A stretch of 64,000 bases of DNA from Aulostomus chinensis. Taxonomy: Eukaryota; Chordata; Actinopteri; Syngnathiformes; Aulostomidae. The notes beneath the pieces are model-generated. The model was not told the DNA's origin. It saw nothing but the letters and a program-made list of their open reading frames with translations, and searched no databases. Of this stretch, positions 24,529 to 38,200 are shown in pieces. The position numbers were made by a program, and so were the translations under genes. The stretch's first letter is position 1, and every line of letters begins with the position of its first letter. The stretch spans positions 20,120,677-20,184,676 of the forward strand of contig JBBMOA010000020.1 of NCBI GenBank assembly GCA_037954235.1, in the 5' to 3' direction.

Positions 24529-27500
24529 ATGAGTGCTAAGAGGAAGGCAGATTGTGACTCAAGGACAACAAACAGACCACGCGTCATGAAGTCCGGGCAC
24601 TCGAGAGCCGATTCTGAGAGAGACTCTGGATTCTCAGGTTTGACCTCAGCCGCCCTGCAATTCTGGGCTTTTAAATTAGTCGTCTTTAATCATTCACCGC
24701 TCACTCCTCTTCCTGGTCCTCAGATGCTAGCTCAGAGCACACAAGCACCATGGACACCACAGACTCAGAGGACTCACCACGCCCGTTTGTGCAACAGGGT
24801 CCGCAGGCTTCTACCTCGGGGCCCAAACCGTCACAACTGGCTGTGGTGGGAGGCTCCTACTCAAGTCTGTCTCCCATGATCATCATGAACAACGTTCTCC
24901 TAAAACAGGTACTAACCATCTTATAAAATGGTGTGTTCATTCTGTCAGTCCTTACTCTGCTCAGAGTTTCAGCCCAAAACCTTTAAGTGTGCAGTGGTAT
25001 GTTCGGGTCAGGACAGGAAGGTGACATGGCTGCTTTATTGCGCCTGTGTTTAACTTGAGCCTATCTTCACTTTCAAGTCGCAGCTGCCTGGAATGTGTCG
25101 CTAAAAAAGTATGACCGTTCACATATTTTAAAGACTGCTTGCTGACCAGCAGTGGAGAAGGAAGTTGGCTTCATTTGAATGGATTAAGAATGACATTTTT
25201 TCCACATTCTGTAATTATTCTGCTCCCTAAGATGAAGTTTTTGGCTGGAAAAACAAAGAGTTAGTTCATCATTGAATCATAGTCATTAGTCAGATTTCCA
25301 TCCAAATTCTGAGAACATCTGCAAGAGAAAGTATATGCAGATTTCAGTCTTTTACTTTTATGCAAATGTTCGCTGTTTGTACATTGAGGTAAGCAGTAGA
25401 TGGCGTGCTAATTCTCCTGCCTGCCACTATAAAAGAGGGAAGTGCAGCAAAATGATGTAAATAAGAGAGCAGTCAAACCTGGAATGGAGGAAATGGAAAT
25501 GACAATGGAAACCAGGAGTTTTTAGTTGCTAATATTACAGCCGTGTGCTCTCGGGTGAATTCTAGTCACAGTCCTGACAACCACGACGACTGATTGAAGT
25601 ACTCCATCATTTATTCACCCAATCTGTTTCCATGGCATTAATTTGCATGTATTTATGTTTTTATTAACCACCTCTCCTTGAGCTTAAAGATAAAATGCGT
25701 TTAAAAAGAGCTGGATGGAAACACGCCTTTTTTAGTCCGTCTTAGTTTGTTTGTTGAGTTGAGGAGGTTGCGGTCTCACTCATGCAGGTTGGTTTTGTTT
25801 GTCTGTCTGTCAGAAGTACTACGCAAAAACTACCACAGCGATCTGGATGAAATTTTGTGAAAAGATGCCTTGTCGAGCAAGAATGAACTTGTCTGGAGGT
25901 CTATCGCCTGCTAGAAGCAGGAATTTGCTTTCTTCGCTATTTCAAGAAATGTCATCTTTGGAGTTTTTTCTTGTAAATATTCTGATATATGTGATGGTTT
26001 CAGTCATGTGATGATGTATAATAGAGGAGTTTTATCTGTATTTAGGTCACTTTATTCTGGTCTTCCAGCCTCATGAATTTGGGTTGTGCGCCGCTCAACT
26101 TTTTTAACCACATGCCTCTATTGATATTGGGTTATAAAATTGACTTCACTGACTCACAAATAGACAGAACACAGGGATTAGATGAGAGGCTGAGTGCAGA
26201 CATAGTTAATACATGTGACTATCAAGTTCTTTTCAATGTAATCTGCTGCTGTGGCTGTTATCTCATGCCCTCTTTCCCAGACAAGGAGCGTAGTCTTATT
26301 TTTGAAGGCATCAAAAGAAAGAAAGAAAGTTCACTGTCCTGCTCTGATAGCATTTAGTGTTCATTCCACCATCTTGAACCACAAGCCAGCGCTGTTTGTA
26401 CTGAGACCATCATGTGTGGGTCCAGCAGTGTCAGGTGAGGTTCCTCTGAAGATCTCCGGGGTTGAGAAGGAGCATCAGCTGTGTGATTGAGTTCGACTAG
26501 ATGGGTGCAAAACCAGAAGTTATGCTGTGATGCATTTAGGGACTCAAATTTGATTTGAGAGTCTATGTATTGCCAGCGGAAGTCAATTAGCAGAAGAGGG
26601 GTAGATGACGAAGTTCAGGGATTCAGGGACGGTTGCTGCTGGTCATTAACTAATTAACTCACATCTCTGCTTTTCTTAATTGATACACTTTCTTATCTGG
26701 AGGGTAAAAAACAAGGCTTGTGCTACATGTGTAGCCACCATTGATATCATATCATGCATTTGGTTTTCTTGTGGCACAAGTGTGACATTTGTTGTGTGTA
26801 TTACTGATGGATATGAAAAAGATAATGGACGTCATTTGTGTAGTATACTTGTATATTCTTACACACATGTTTGACTTTTCATAGCCTAAATGTTTTGGGC
26901 AGGAAACAAAGCCTGACAACTCCTTGCGTAACTGTCAGCCACTTAGGCTTGTGAATAGTTTGATGTTACAAAGTGCACGCAGTGAATGTCAGAAGAGAGG
27001 AGTTAAAATGACCACCGGGGTTCACTTCCTGTCAGTAATGTTAAATTTTTATTCTGTTCAAGGAAATTTCCAATAGCACGTAAGATTAAATCAGAGCGTA
27101 ATGAACATTTCATGACTGAGGGCCAATATGAGACAGTTAAATGCCTATAATGGACTCTGCTTTTTAAAGCACTCTATCATTATTCTGTTGTCATTTTAGC
27201 CTGGAGACAACCCTCCTGCTCTGAAGCCTTGGGGCTTCAGTCCTACAGTGGAGGTGGTTCAACCAGTGGTCCAACAGCCCCAGGTGGTCTTCCTCCAACC
27301 CGTTGTGTCTCGTCAGGCTTCCTCTGCCTCCAAAGAAGCCTCCAGACACCGGCGACCCAAGAAGTATCTTCCAATCCTGAAATCCTACCCCAAGATTGCT
27401 CCACATCCCGGAGACAGCTCTGGCTCCTCAGGGAGAGGAACTGCCTCTTCATCATCTTCAACTTCCTCGTCATCCTCTGTTTCAGGGTCAGAGAGAGGCA

Positions 27501-28105
27501 GCAGTTTTACTTCCAATCACTGGGATCATTGTCAAAGAGAGAAACAGCAGCAAAAAAGTGGCAGCTCTGGCTCGACCACTCCCATTCTCCCCGTTAGCCC
27601 CGGCACAAAATCTCCTCTACTCCAGAGCCGACTTCCTCTCCTGACAACAGAAACCAGCTCCAGCAGTAGTCCTGCTAGCGAGCGGCCTTCATCAGCTCTC
27701 AGCCAAGCTGAGCTTACCCCCTCGTTGTCTTTCACTTGCACCAGCGGTGCAAAAAACCTGACACCCCTTGACCTCCGGTCAGTCACCCAAGAGGACAGCT
27801 TATCAGTAGATAATACTCATAGTGACAGTGATGTTGATACAAAGAGGAAGCGCTTCTGCAACACATACAACATCCTGAGCAAGTCCGGCCTGCTAGACAT
27901 CACGCTGCGCACCAAGGAGCTTCTCAGGCAAAACCGCCGCACCCAGAATGACCTAGACCGGCTAAAAGAACACACGGATCTCTTTCTTCAGGCTCTACAG
28001 AGCGGCGACACCAGCATTTGTGTGAAGCTGCACGCCAGCCTTCAGAATGAAGACCGAGAAAAAGAGAGGGAGAGGGCTGCTCACACCAGCCTAATGGCCG
28101 ACTGA
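24529..28105 (+). CDS. cipc: CLOCK-interacting pacemaker (circadian repressor)
   Basis: CIPC is a vertebrate nuclear protein that binds CLOCK and represses CLOCK:BMAL1-driven transcription. Coding exons 24529-24637, 24724-24908 and 27200-28105 splice in frame to 399 residues, matching the human length as I recall it. Conserved blocks are SERDSGFSDASSEHTS near the N terminus, SLSPMIIMNNVLLKQ, VVFLQPVV, KKYLPILKSYPKIAPHPG, and a C-terminal heptad-like helix (KSGLLDITLRTKELLRQNRR, then TQNDLDRLKEHTDLFLQAL) in the CLOCK-binding region. The middle is a low-complexity Ser/Pro stretch with a run of serines. The start is the first ATG in this frame after the acceptor; it sits in MSAKRKADCDS, a basic N terminus. 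An upstream ATG at 24470 opens only a four-codon frame. Confidence 0.95.
25795..25935 (+). repeat. Decayed dispersed repeat in CIPC intron
   Basis: TTTGTCTGTCTGTCAGAAGT and GATCTGGATGAAATTTTGTG echo the repeat remnant at 17624 (CTGTCTGTCTGCCAGCAGGA). It looks like a fragment of the same interspersed family. The ends are uncertain. Confidence 0.35.
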
Positions 28106-31100
28106 ACCGAGACTCATGCTGGACGGTAAATCCTCATGCTGAGATGAGGGAAGGAACGTCTGGGTAGGGGGTTGGCGCGTACTGAGACAGATGGACCGAA
28201 AGTAATGTGCTCCACAATTCACAATCCACCCCTCGGACTCTTTCACACAGTTCGCTTTGACCTACATTTGACTGCCATCTGCCTTTGGGCCCCGACACAC
28301 CAAGCCAACCACAAAGGATAAAGTGTCAATAGCCTTTTCATTGTTTAAGGGTTGTAGTTTTACCCATCACAAGACTGAAGCTACTGGTGTCGGGGAATTC
28401 ACCGCCAGCATGCACACAAGTTCCCCACCTGCAGGAAAGAAAATACTTCTATCCCCAGCTTGTATTTGGAATCTAGGAAATGTCACATAAAGAAAGGGTA
28501 ACTTTTTTTGGCAGATTCAGGCAAACTCTGCATTATATGCTTTGATCATTGAAAACATCAGCACGCCTCCTTTTTAAATGAACATGGCAGCTGATTTTTC
28601 ATCCACCCCAGAGCCAGACAAGAAGATGGATACCCTTCACTCCTGTACATGTGGAAGCTGAGACCCACAGAGATCAGCTGACTGCCAGTTAGCTTAGCAC
28701 AATGAATGGTAGTTGATGGGAAGTGTTAGCATTCCTCTGCTCAGCCTCTGAAACCTCTAGTTCCTCCTCTTAAGTATCGTGTTACACATGGTTAAGGTTC
28801 AGGATCTTGATTGGTCAGGAACTAATCATCCTTGTTGTCTTTCACAAGGTTAACTCTCCGTTGTGCTGGTTGAAGTTTAGTGGCGATGCGTCAAGTCAGC
28901 GTCCAGTCAAAAAAGGTAGTTCTGCTTATGTGTCTGACTCTGAATTCATGTCTCATAATTTTATAATGAATGTCCTGCACAATCCAACACAAGCCTTCAC
29001 TCAGGAGACAAATGTATTTCGGTCTTTTTGACCGATGTACGCCAACACTTCACCCCTTATCATTTATTGTGCTAAGCTAACTAGCTGGTCCTCGGGTTTG
29101 TGGGTCCTCAGAGGGCAGGAGGGTATCTGTCTCCTAGTCTGTTGGGGTGGTCTTTTAAAAAGACCTTCTAACACACTTCAATTAGAGACAACATTGGTCT
29201 TGTTCCTTCTTTAAAACGTGGCAATTGTATTCTAATCCGTTGTTTTGAGGTACACAGGTATTATCAGCTTGCTTGTGTACAACAACACAGACTTGATAAA
29301 CAGGGAGGAATTATTATAATCCTAGATTTGCTACACGGAAGGGTTGGTCAAAGAGCTCTTTATAAGCCTCAACATCCATAGTTCAAGGCTAGCGTTTGCC
29401 AACAAAGACTGGGGGGGTGGGGGGGGACCCGTTGGGCTGCGGTGGACCGTTAACACACTCGCCAGTAGCAAATTGTTGGTTTGGTGTGTCAAGGCTTCAA
29501 GGTTAAACGAGGCCTGAACCAGAGCTTGTTGTTCCATCATCAACCTGATGAGATCACTTCCACTCAAACGACCTCTTGCACAGAAACATTCAGCTCGCTG
29601 GCAATCAAACCGTGAGAGGTTTGGATGGACGGCATGAAGAGACGGAGGACAAAAATGAAGGGGGGCACGTAAACTGAAATCACTGGAACGGTCACTCGTG
29701 TCTCCGTGCAGATGTAGATGATGTGTATATAATGGGAGTGGTTTATTACAGCAGTTACTGGTTATGTAATATTTGTTATTTTTGACCGGATCCATGTTGA
29801 ATGTCTCCATCATCGTTTTAAACAGACAAACGTGCCTGATTTGGTCACTTCCTGCTGTATTTTTCTTCCTTTTTTCCAGCTCCGTGTTTTTAGTTTAGCA
29901 TTCCCATCATGTCGACGGCAGCTGCAAATTGGCTGGAAGCTCTTTACCAGCCATTCAGACGCTTGGCTGGTTGTGTAACGGTTCGTTCCTGCTGGCCGTG
30001 TCCGTGCTACGTAGAATATCATGATGTGTTTTCATATCCACTTGGATATAAGCTATTGTGACTGAGTGCACACACTTTCTGTTTCTATAGGGGAGTTGTT
30101 TTTGTTTTTTGTCAATGGGATATTGCTGAGTCAATTAGACCAGTGGTTCTCAACCTGAGTGTCGGAACCCTCATGGAGGTCATGACAATTTCTGGGGGTT
30201 GCTTCCAGGGTGTGTGGAGAAGAACGTGAGACCAGGAACAGTTTTTACTTGTTTGTTTTTTTTCCATCTGCTTCCGGTAACAATGATACAAATGGTCTTT
30301 GCGTGGGCTGAATTGAGCGCGTGAGAGTCCGCATGTGAAAACTAGTGGATGCTTTAAAATCTATGGGAAGTTCTTCAACTAAGAGCTGTAAAACTAAACG
30401 GGCCCGGTTACATTCGCAACATGAGATTGTATTCATCAGGTTGCACACATTCACTGTGATGGGGCAGTTATTTTAAAAGTCTAAATGGAAATATTATTTT
30501 TTTTCTAAAAAGGAGGGGCAGGAAGCGATTGTTCTGAGGGTCGCCTCTCAAGATGGTTGAGAACCACAGCGCTAAGGCAAGCGGTTCTCTTCAAGACGAC
30601 CAGCCGTTATGCGTCAGTGTCGCGTGTGTCGGTCCAACTGTCGCAAATCAGGAACAACAGCGCCGTTTTTGTGACGCTTCAGTAATGTTTTTCGTTAATA
30701 AACCATGGCCTTAACATCCACGTTGAGTGTCGCAGCACTTTGCTTTTGCACTAAACTACTCTTGAGCAAACTCTAATGGCAGCTGGTGGCGAATCATTTA
30801 AGGCAAAAAGTCTTAACTGAAGTGCATTGTGGGGCAGCAGAAGCACATCACCATGTATCCCTAGTCTCTGTAGTCAGGCCAACATTTACACGAGTCGTTC
30901 TGTGACATCGTCGTCTTTATTACTGGTAGTGAGGGTGTTTTTTTTTTTTTCCACGTTCTGTGTATTTAACTATGATAACGTTTGATGTAAAAATACTGTA
31001 CTTAACGTTGACTTCGAACGGCTCATCGGAAACATAAAAAAGGGATGTTTTGTATTCCACATTTATCTGTGTGAATCAGAATGTAAATACAGTTTGAGGA

Positions 31101-34100
31101 AGATTGAAAATTAAAGCTCATGATAATTCTTGTTGCGGAAACAGAAGTTTCATACCATCGGTTCTGTTTTGATATTTGAAACCATGATCGGCTTCTGGAG
31201 AAGACGCAGAAACCCAAGATTTGTTTGCAGCTTTTATTTCGTCTCTAAATAAGCAAAACAAAAGTTCCGCAGCCTTCAATGTTTGCTCCGTACGGAAGGC
31301 ACGAGAGGCTGTTCTTGTAAGCAGTTTATTTTTTTATGGCGTTATCTCGTGGGGACTAATTTTTATAGGTTTATTTATGTGATTATCACGATGCAGCGAC
31401 GCTTGGCTTGTGGTTACCATCATATCCTGTCATCACAAGACGGCGAGCTACATTTTTTTTGGTTAGAAAAGATTCAGTTTATCTCATTGTCACACAAAAA
31501 AAAACAACAACAACTGGTGGTCTCATCATAAGGAGTCCAGACATGCTTATTCTTACTTTACCTGTCAGACCTGCAGCTGAAACTGATAACTTGCTGACTC
31601 AGAAACTGTTAGGCTGCTTGAAACCTGCGTGCCGCCTGCCATGCAACAGTCGGAAACTTGTCTCATGATTGTGCTTGTGGCTTCCTCTTCCTGTCCCCTT
31701 TCCTCCAGCGAGGGCGGAGGACACCGTCCTCCCTGACACGTTTGCTTTCCGCGCAGTTTCTCTGAAGGGAAAGCGCTCATCTTTGAAGGCCTCTAATGAC
31801 CCTGTCTTCCGTTGTTAATTGCTTCTTTCTCGCCGTTATGATAGCGGTGTTCTACTTCCTGCAGTTACTCTATCATCCAAGCCATGCTTCAGACAGCGTG
31901 TGAGTCATCTGCTGCCTTCAAAGCTTCATTTTCATTTCATTTTCAACCAATTAAGAAGCATCTTGGGGTTTTTTTTGGACACTTTTTAAAAAAAAAATCT
32001 CTTGACTGTTTATGTTGTACTTTAACATTATTGGTTGTACTCGATCTGCTCGAAATCTCAATAAAAACTAGAGAAATGAGCGTGTTTGAGAACTTCATCA
32101 GTGTTTTGGGTGGGATGGGGACACAGTGACAGCTGACGCCTCAACACCTATCAGATTTCCCTGATGTGTGCGTTGTGGTCATGTCATGCTGTGTTTAATA
32201 ATCCAGCGGTGGCAGGTTGTGTTTACACCGTCACTGGAGCAGTTGGGGGGGGGGGGGGGGGGGTTGTAGCTGAGTGTGGAGCCCCAGCAGGCTCCCCTCT
32301 AAACATAAACCAACTCAATCCTCCTCACACAGGTGTTTTTAATCCAGCAGCTAATCAGCACATCCTCGCTCCGTCTATGGAGGAGCCGTCTTCTGATCAC
32401 CACGTGAGGCTGCGGCAAATTTTCCAAACATGCCAGAAAAAGAAAGTTGCGGTGAAAGTTTGAGTTCCCAAGTGCCGCGACCTGCGGATCAGTTACGGAG
32501 TCTGAACCTCGGTCGTAAATCCTCTAAATTCTTTTAAACACCACGGCTCGTTGCTAAGTAACTTAATAATCTTGTGACATAGCGAGGCGCTGATATCTCT
32601 TTTATCCCCGTCATAAAGATTCAGAAGTCATTAAAAAAAAAGAAAGAAAGTAATTTGCTCCTCTGGGAAAGTTTTTGAAAAATTAACGAATTAAGAAACT
32701 TCTGGAGAAATCAGCAGAGGACCTGAATATCTTTTAAATAATTAAATAATTGGAGACGGTCTTGTTGAGACACAGACAAACACCGGTTTCACTTCTGCCG
32801 CGTTGGAAGCTAAAATGAACACGGCGCGCGTTTACTGAACACTTCGATTATTCCGGTTTAACTCTCGCAGACTCGTTCCTCCTCGATCAACAGTCTCCGT
32901 CTTTATCCCTAAATGAGATCTTGCACCAACTCTCCTGTGTTGTCAGTTCACGACGATCACAAAATTATCATAAAGATTCATTAATTAATTTTGTGTGTGT
33001 GTGTGTGTGAACGGGCTCTTACTTTTCTGTTAGAAGTGAATGTTTTTTTTCCTTGTGGTTTCTCTGACGTTGCCGTTGTTTCCGATTTGTTGTGGTTGTT
33101 TCCTTTTCTTCTTCATGTGGTAGAAAATTGGTCATCATTTTATGTCATTTACGAGGTTTTGTTATTCATTGTAAAGTTTTTAAGTGTTTTTCCTGTTTGA
33201 CAGGTTTTGCTCTTCGGGGCCACCGTAGTCTTTCCTCACGCTGTCGTCATATATTCGACAGGTTTTGTCCTGATTGACTTTTCAAATTCACCAGAAGTAT
33301 CAGCGGTGTCCCCCCCCCCCCCCCCCCCCCCCCGTTTTGTCGTCTTTTCGTTTTAAAGATACTGCAAATGTTTATTTACTCGCCATGTTTCAGTGGTGAT
33401 GGATGGTCCAAACCATCAGGAGCCCAAATTATTGTCCATGCTTGATGCTTCGGTTGGGAAAACCTGGCAGATTTATTCCCGTTCAGCATCTTTGTGGCTT
33501 ATTTTTGTTGTCTGTTCCAAAAATGAGATAAACTAGTAACAAACGTAGATGAGGAAACTCTCCTGGGATTAAATATCAGTAGAATAGGATTTGAAGCTCT
33601 TAGCGTGAGATGATTTGGGGGCTCTTTTTAGTATTTTTTTTTTTTTCTATTGGTCTCAATGCTTGTGTAATGAAAGTCACATTTCCGGAGGATCTGAAGT
33701 CGGCTCAGGCAGCATCTTAAAGCTACACAGGGAAGGACGATGTGTAACTGTTAGATTCTGGTTGGAGCTGAGAAACATGAAGGCTTTTATTTTTAGACTT
33801 GTCCACACACCTCACCGCACACACAGGAGAAACTAGAAGTCAGACAACTGAGCAGTTAAAGCCAGAGTGGCAGAAGGTGGGAAAATGTTCTCCAAAACGC
33901 CATTTAGGAACATTTATATGGCAGGACGACGGCCAACTAAAACGAAATATCGCAGTTGAACTTTGACACAAGTGACACGCGCTGTTTGATGCTTGAGGAG
34001 TGTTGCATCCTTTTCATGGAGTTGGATGATCTTCCTTCACATTCAACCTAAACCCGAGAATTCCTTCAGCTAAAATACTCGAGAAACCCGTGTGGGTGAG

Positions 34101-34600
34101 CGGGGCCTTTCAACGATGCGTCTCCTGATCATCACAAACAAAAAGAGAGGTGGTTATGGCTCTTTTACTGTGAACACCGCTGTTCGAATCAATTATAAAT
34201 TGTCAAATAAACAAATTAACTTGTTTAATTTCATTCAAGTAGAAAAAAAATGATTTGAATGAATAACATGGACACACCAGTTATAAGCTAGTTACAGTTT
34301 CCTATAACCAAGGAGACTTGAAGTCCCCCAAACACGCCTTGCTCTCTTGTAGTCGTTTTATACCCTTTACAGTATAATTTAAAATGGCTTTTTTAATCAA
34401 CTTTGTAAGTTTAAATATACCCTGATTTTACCAAGTAGTGTAGTTAAAATAATGTTTTTAAAATGATCCCTCGCTGTCAAGTTTGTATTTGTAGATTTAT
34501 TTTACCTTCCAAACCCTATGCATTCGAAAAATGTAGTGTCGAGTTGTAGCCACTAGATGTCAGTGATGATTCAGAGTCTTGGGATAAAAACGCGTTCCAA
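28106..34600. other. CIPC 3' UTR and spacer to ZNF410
   Basis: No coding exon is supported. The first part is probably the CIPC 3' UTR; an AATAAA at 30697-30702 is one possible end. The rest holds a hAT-like element (30141-30573), a poly-G run (32245-32263), a poly-C run (33310-33333), a poly-T run near 30939-30950 and AT-rich sequence. The longest open frame is a 160-codon minus-strand one at 29331-29813, a length expected by chance in a window this size. Confidence 0.5.
30141..30573. mobile_element. Non-autonomous hAT-like DNA transposon
   Basis: The left end reads CAGTGGTTCTCAACCTGAG. The right end reads GATGGTTGAGAACCACAG, which is inverted relative to the left (shared core TGGTTCTCAACC). 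This terminal sequence is characteristic of hAT-superfamily MITEs in vertebrates. About 430 bases lie between, with no transposase frame. An 8-base target duplication is not clear, so the copy is old. Confidence 0.7.
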
Positions 34601-35225
34601 CATTGTTCCATCAGAGACTCCGTAGAAAGGGGCTGCTGCTGTTTTGACACCATCATCTAGCTAAGTTACTCTCCCGTTGAAACTCCGTTCACTGCTATTG
34701 CAAGGTAAACTATTTAATATCATTATACAGGATATTCATGACAATATGGTTTTTTTTTAAATATGAAGAGTTGTTAACGGCAAGGTTCTACCTCTCATCT
34801 GCTAATGAGGTTAGCCCCGGTGGCTAGTTTGGTAACTGCTAACCCTGCTAGCTAGCTAACTTACCAAGACAGGCTGTACCCTGCTCCGTAACGAAGTGTT
34901 TACACACACGACGTCACTGTCGGGGTTTATCTATCTTAAATACTTTGTTTGCCGAGTGGTTTACGTATTTGAAGACTAAACTAACGCAAAGCTGCTCAGC
35001 TAGCAAACCTGAGTCGTTAGCTTGTACTTGATGATTTTCTTGTGACCGCAGATGGTGATGGCTTCTGCCCAGAGATGACTGCGACCTCGGGCTTATGACC
35101 GTTTGAGAGTCATTTATCAGCTCTAATTAGAGGTAAGCAGGTTGGCTCTCGCAAGAGTTTCCACACGAGTGGTATTTCGTGGTTTTACTCTTTTATTACT
35201 TTGAAGGTTGCACACAGGGAGACTC
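34600..35225 (+). promoter_or_regulatory. ZNF410 promoter and 5' UTR exons
   Basis: A first non-coding exon appears to end at 34704 (GCAAG before GTAAAC). A second lies at 35052-35132 between TGACCGCAG and GTAAGC. The coding exon starts at 35217, nine bases before the ATG. The second exon contains upstream ATGs; the first opens MVMASAQR and then stops. The transcription start is not determined. Confidence 0.6.
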
Positions 35226-38200
35226 ATGCTGTCTGATGAGCTTGACTCCAAACCAGAGGTACCGCTTTCCAACATCAGCAACTTTCATCACACAAGCGCT
35301 GTTGTGACCTCACCGGTGTGTGTTTCTCCTCTCAGCTGCTGGTGCAGTTTGTCCAGAATGCGTCCATTCCTCTGGTCCAGGGTCTTGAGGATTCTGAGCC
35401 CAAACACTCTTGCCTGCCTCTGCTGGCTCCAGTGGACAACTCCCTCTGTAGCCAGCTGGAACTAACGGGTCAGAAGTCACTCACTGCACTCCTCCTCGTG
35501 CCTGTGGTATAGAGACCTCCTTTATCGAAGGCTTTCTCTATGTTAGCCCTGCTGGAAGCGCCATTTAGTGTTGCCTCATTCATCTGTTCACACACTGATG
35601 CTGGAAGTGTCATGTGAAGTGCCAACCTGTGCCAACAGTGGCATGAGCTTCTGACAGGGTAACCCATGGCAACAAGGTCAGGAATGCGATTCTAGAGGAA
35701 GAGCCGGGTAGAAGAAGCTGCCTTAACTCAGTGGTTTGGAAGGCTGCAGCAGACTGGCCTGCTTTTTGTGGGGCATTCTAGACATCAGACTCCCGAGACA
35801 CATAAAAATCCATCAGTGCCGTCCTCTAAATCCCTAACGCATCAATTACCAAGACAAAAAAGCAGCATCTGCATTTTTAGTGAAACTAAAACATCAAGGC
35901 TTTCATCATCACAAAGTCACAAAGTTTGCAGACGAGCTGCATTATTTTAGTAAAAGCTAACAATCACATGTTTGCTCATCAGATGGAGCCTTGAGTCCCC
36001 AAGCTGAGAGTCCTCCCTCCCTGTCAGAGTTTGGGGGGGTGTCCGAGCGAAACCCCTTAGTGGTGCAGACTAACACTCACCCGCGGGCCTCCCCCAGCTC
36101 GCCGCCCATCCTGCATGACCTGCAACAGTCAGACAGCACGTCCTACGTCCTGCTGAACCTCGCGAAAGGTGAGGAACACGGAACCATCACCACCACCTGG
36201 AATGGCCTTCATCATGATAGCACGTTATATTTATGTGAACAACAAAACTGTATTTGCTAATATCACAAAATCTGCCATAACGTGACTTCAATTCAATTCA
36301 GGTGTTTTACGTTAGGCAAAGGCAAATTTATTTGTATAGCACCATTCATACACAGGGCAATTCGTAGTGCACAAATTAGGGAGGAAACGGCTAACCAGCT
36401 TGTGTTTATAAGATGGTTAATAGAAAATGTGATTTATGTCAGGAAATTTACTTTCAAACATGAACCCAGCACAGTGAGTGACGTCTGGTAAATTGAAGAT
36501 AGTGTTAAAATCGAAAACTCTTGTTTCTGTATGGGTATTTGTTTTTTTTTCTCATGGCACCTGAAGTTGCTGCTAAAACAAGGTGACACATTTTCGTTCT
36601 GAAAAAAAAACCCAACAGAATTTTGGCTGGAAGAAATGATCCTTGGCAGGCGCATTGTCTCGGTTCATCAGCCTTTGGCAGGAGAGCTGAAGAAATTAAT
36701 TTTGGTTTCCAGACACGCACCTTTTGTGTTTCCTGCTGGAGTCTGAGAGTCAGTGAGCAGAGTGATGGCTTGAACCGACTTTTCAGCCGACAGAACCACT
36801 TAATTGGAGGATGAAAGTCAGGGAAACGTTTGTGTCTGCCCTCCAGAAGACAGCGTCAACGTTAAACTCTGGACTCTATCTGGGGGACAGGAACACATTC
36901 AGAAACACCACCTTGAAAAACTCAGATGAGCTTCACTCCGATCCTCTCTCCTCCTTCCTCTCAGCCTCCTCCGAGTCCCTGATCTTCGCTGCAGATGGCG
37001 CTGGAGAGGATGATGATGAGGGGGTTTCGTCAGGGGACTATGGGATAGATGGCAGCGCTCCCTGGTATCTACGGGTGCAGGAGCTTGCACATGACAGCCT
37101 GATTGCTGCCACGCGGGCACAGCTCGCTAGAGATGCCAAGGCCAGCCAGGATGCCAGAGCTTCAAGTGTCAGTAATGGTAAAGTCTAGCTTATTTCCCCA
37201 TAACCCCCTCCTGTGGAGCAACTCAGAAGTATTTTCAAATTATTCTGTTTTCACACCATCCTCCATGTGGGAAATGCTGCCATGGTGTAATGTACATTTA
37301 TATATAGAGAGAGAGAGAAAGAGATGATGTAATGCTGAGCTGAAATTAGAAAAGGCTCTAACCCACCTGTTGATGGGAAGCGGCGCATTTTTTTGCGGTA
37401 AGATAACAGCTGGTCTGCTTTAACAGCAGCCATCAACGAGGGGAGGAAGAGAAAGGAGGGCAGCGGGGAGATGAAACTGCAGCGTAATCGGCTCTGACAA
37501 CAGCAGATCTCAGCGCGGCGCATCAGAAGTCTCCCAATCGCAATTCCTTTGTCCCGTCATCTTGATAGATTTGCAGGTCTGATCGCAAATATCAAGTGGA
37601 GTTGCTCATGCCACATTATCATGACCCATCAATCCTGTTGTAATAAATATCACGGCTCCGCTTGTGTGATTATTTAAAGTACCTCTAGTCATGTGGCTGT
37701 TGAGGGCCAAGAGAGGGGGCGGGGCTAGAACGAGTCAGGTTATTTTTATCACTGAGAGGAAACATCCACTGTGGAGGTTCCTAGAGAACTGCAAACATTT
37801 GAGAGCTGTATTTCTGTTCAGCCAGTAATGGGCCACAGACGTAACCGGGATTTCAAACTGAATCACGGTTTGATGCGCCGGTTCCACTGCCCTGCCGTGT
37901 CTCTGACGAGCTCCAGTTCTCAGCCCTCTTGAAATCTCGTGACTTAGCAAAACTTTTGGTTCCATCACTATTACCGTGATGTCGTTTGCTAAACTGTCCC
38001 GACCGTTTGATCTGTTCTACTCACTTAGCTGATACAGCCACATCAGTGGCGAACGGTGTCAGCTCTAGCACGCACAGCTGAGCTGTCATTAATCTTCATA
38101 GTGGGCTGCAGCTGCTGTAGCGCCACCATCTGGTCAACTGGCCTGCAAAGCCAATTAAGGGAGTTCAGCAGAGGACTTGAACCCTTGATCAAATTTGGTT

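Noticed and set aside
36811..36964. Extending ZNF410 exon 4 upstream in its open frame
   Set aside because: The frame stays open into the intron, but the pyrimidine-rich CTCCTTCCTCTCAG acceptor at 36964 gives the family-matching join and the right phase.
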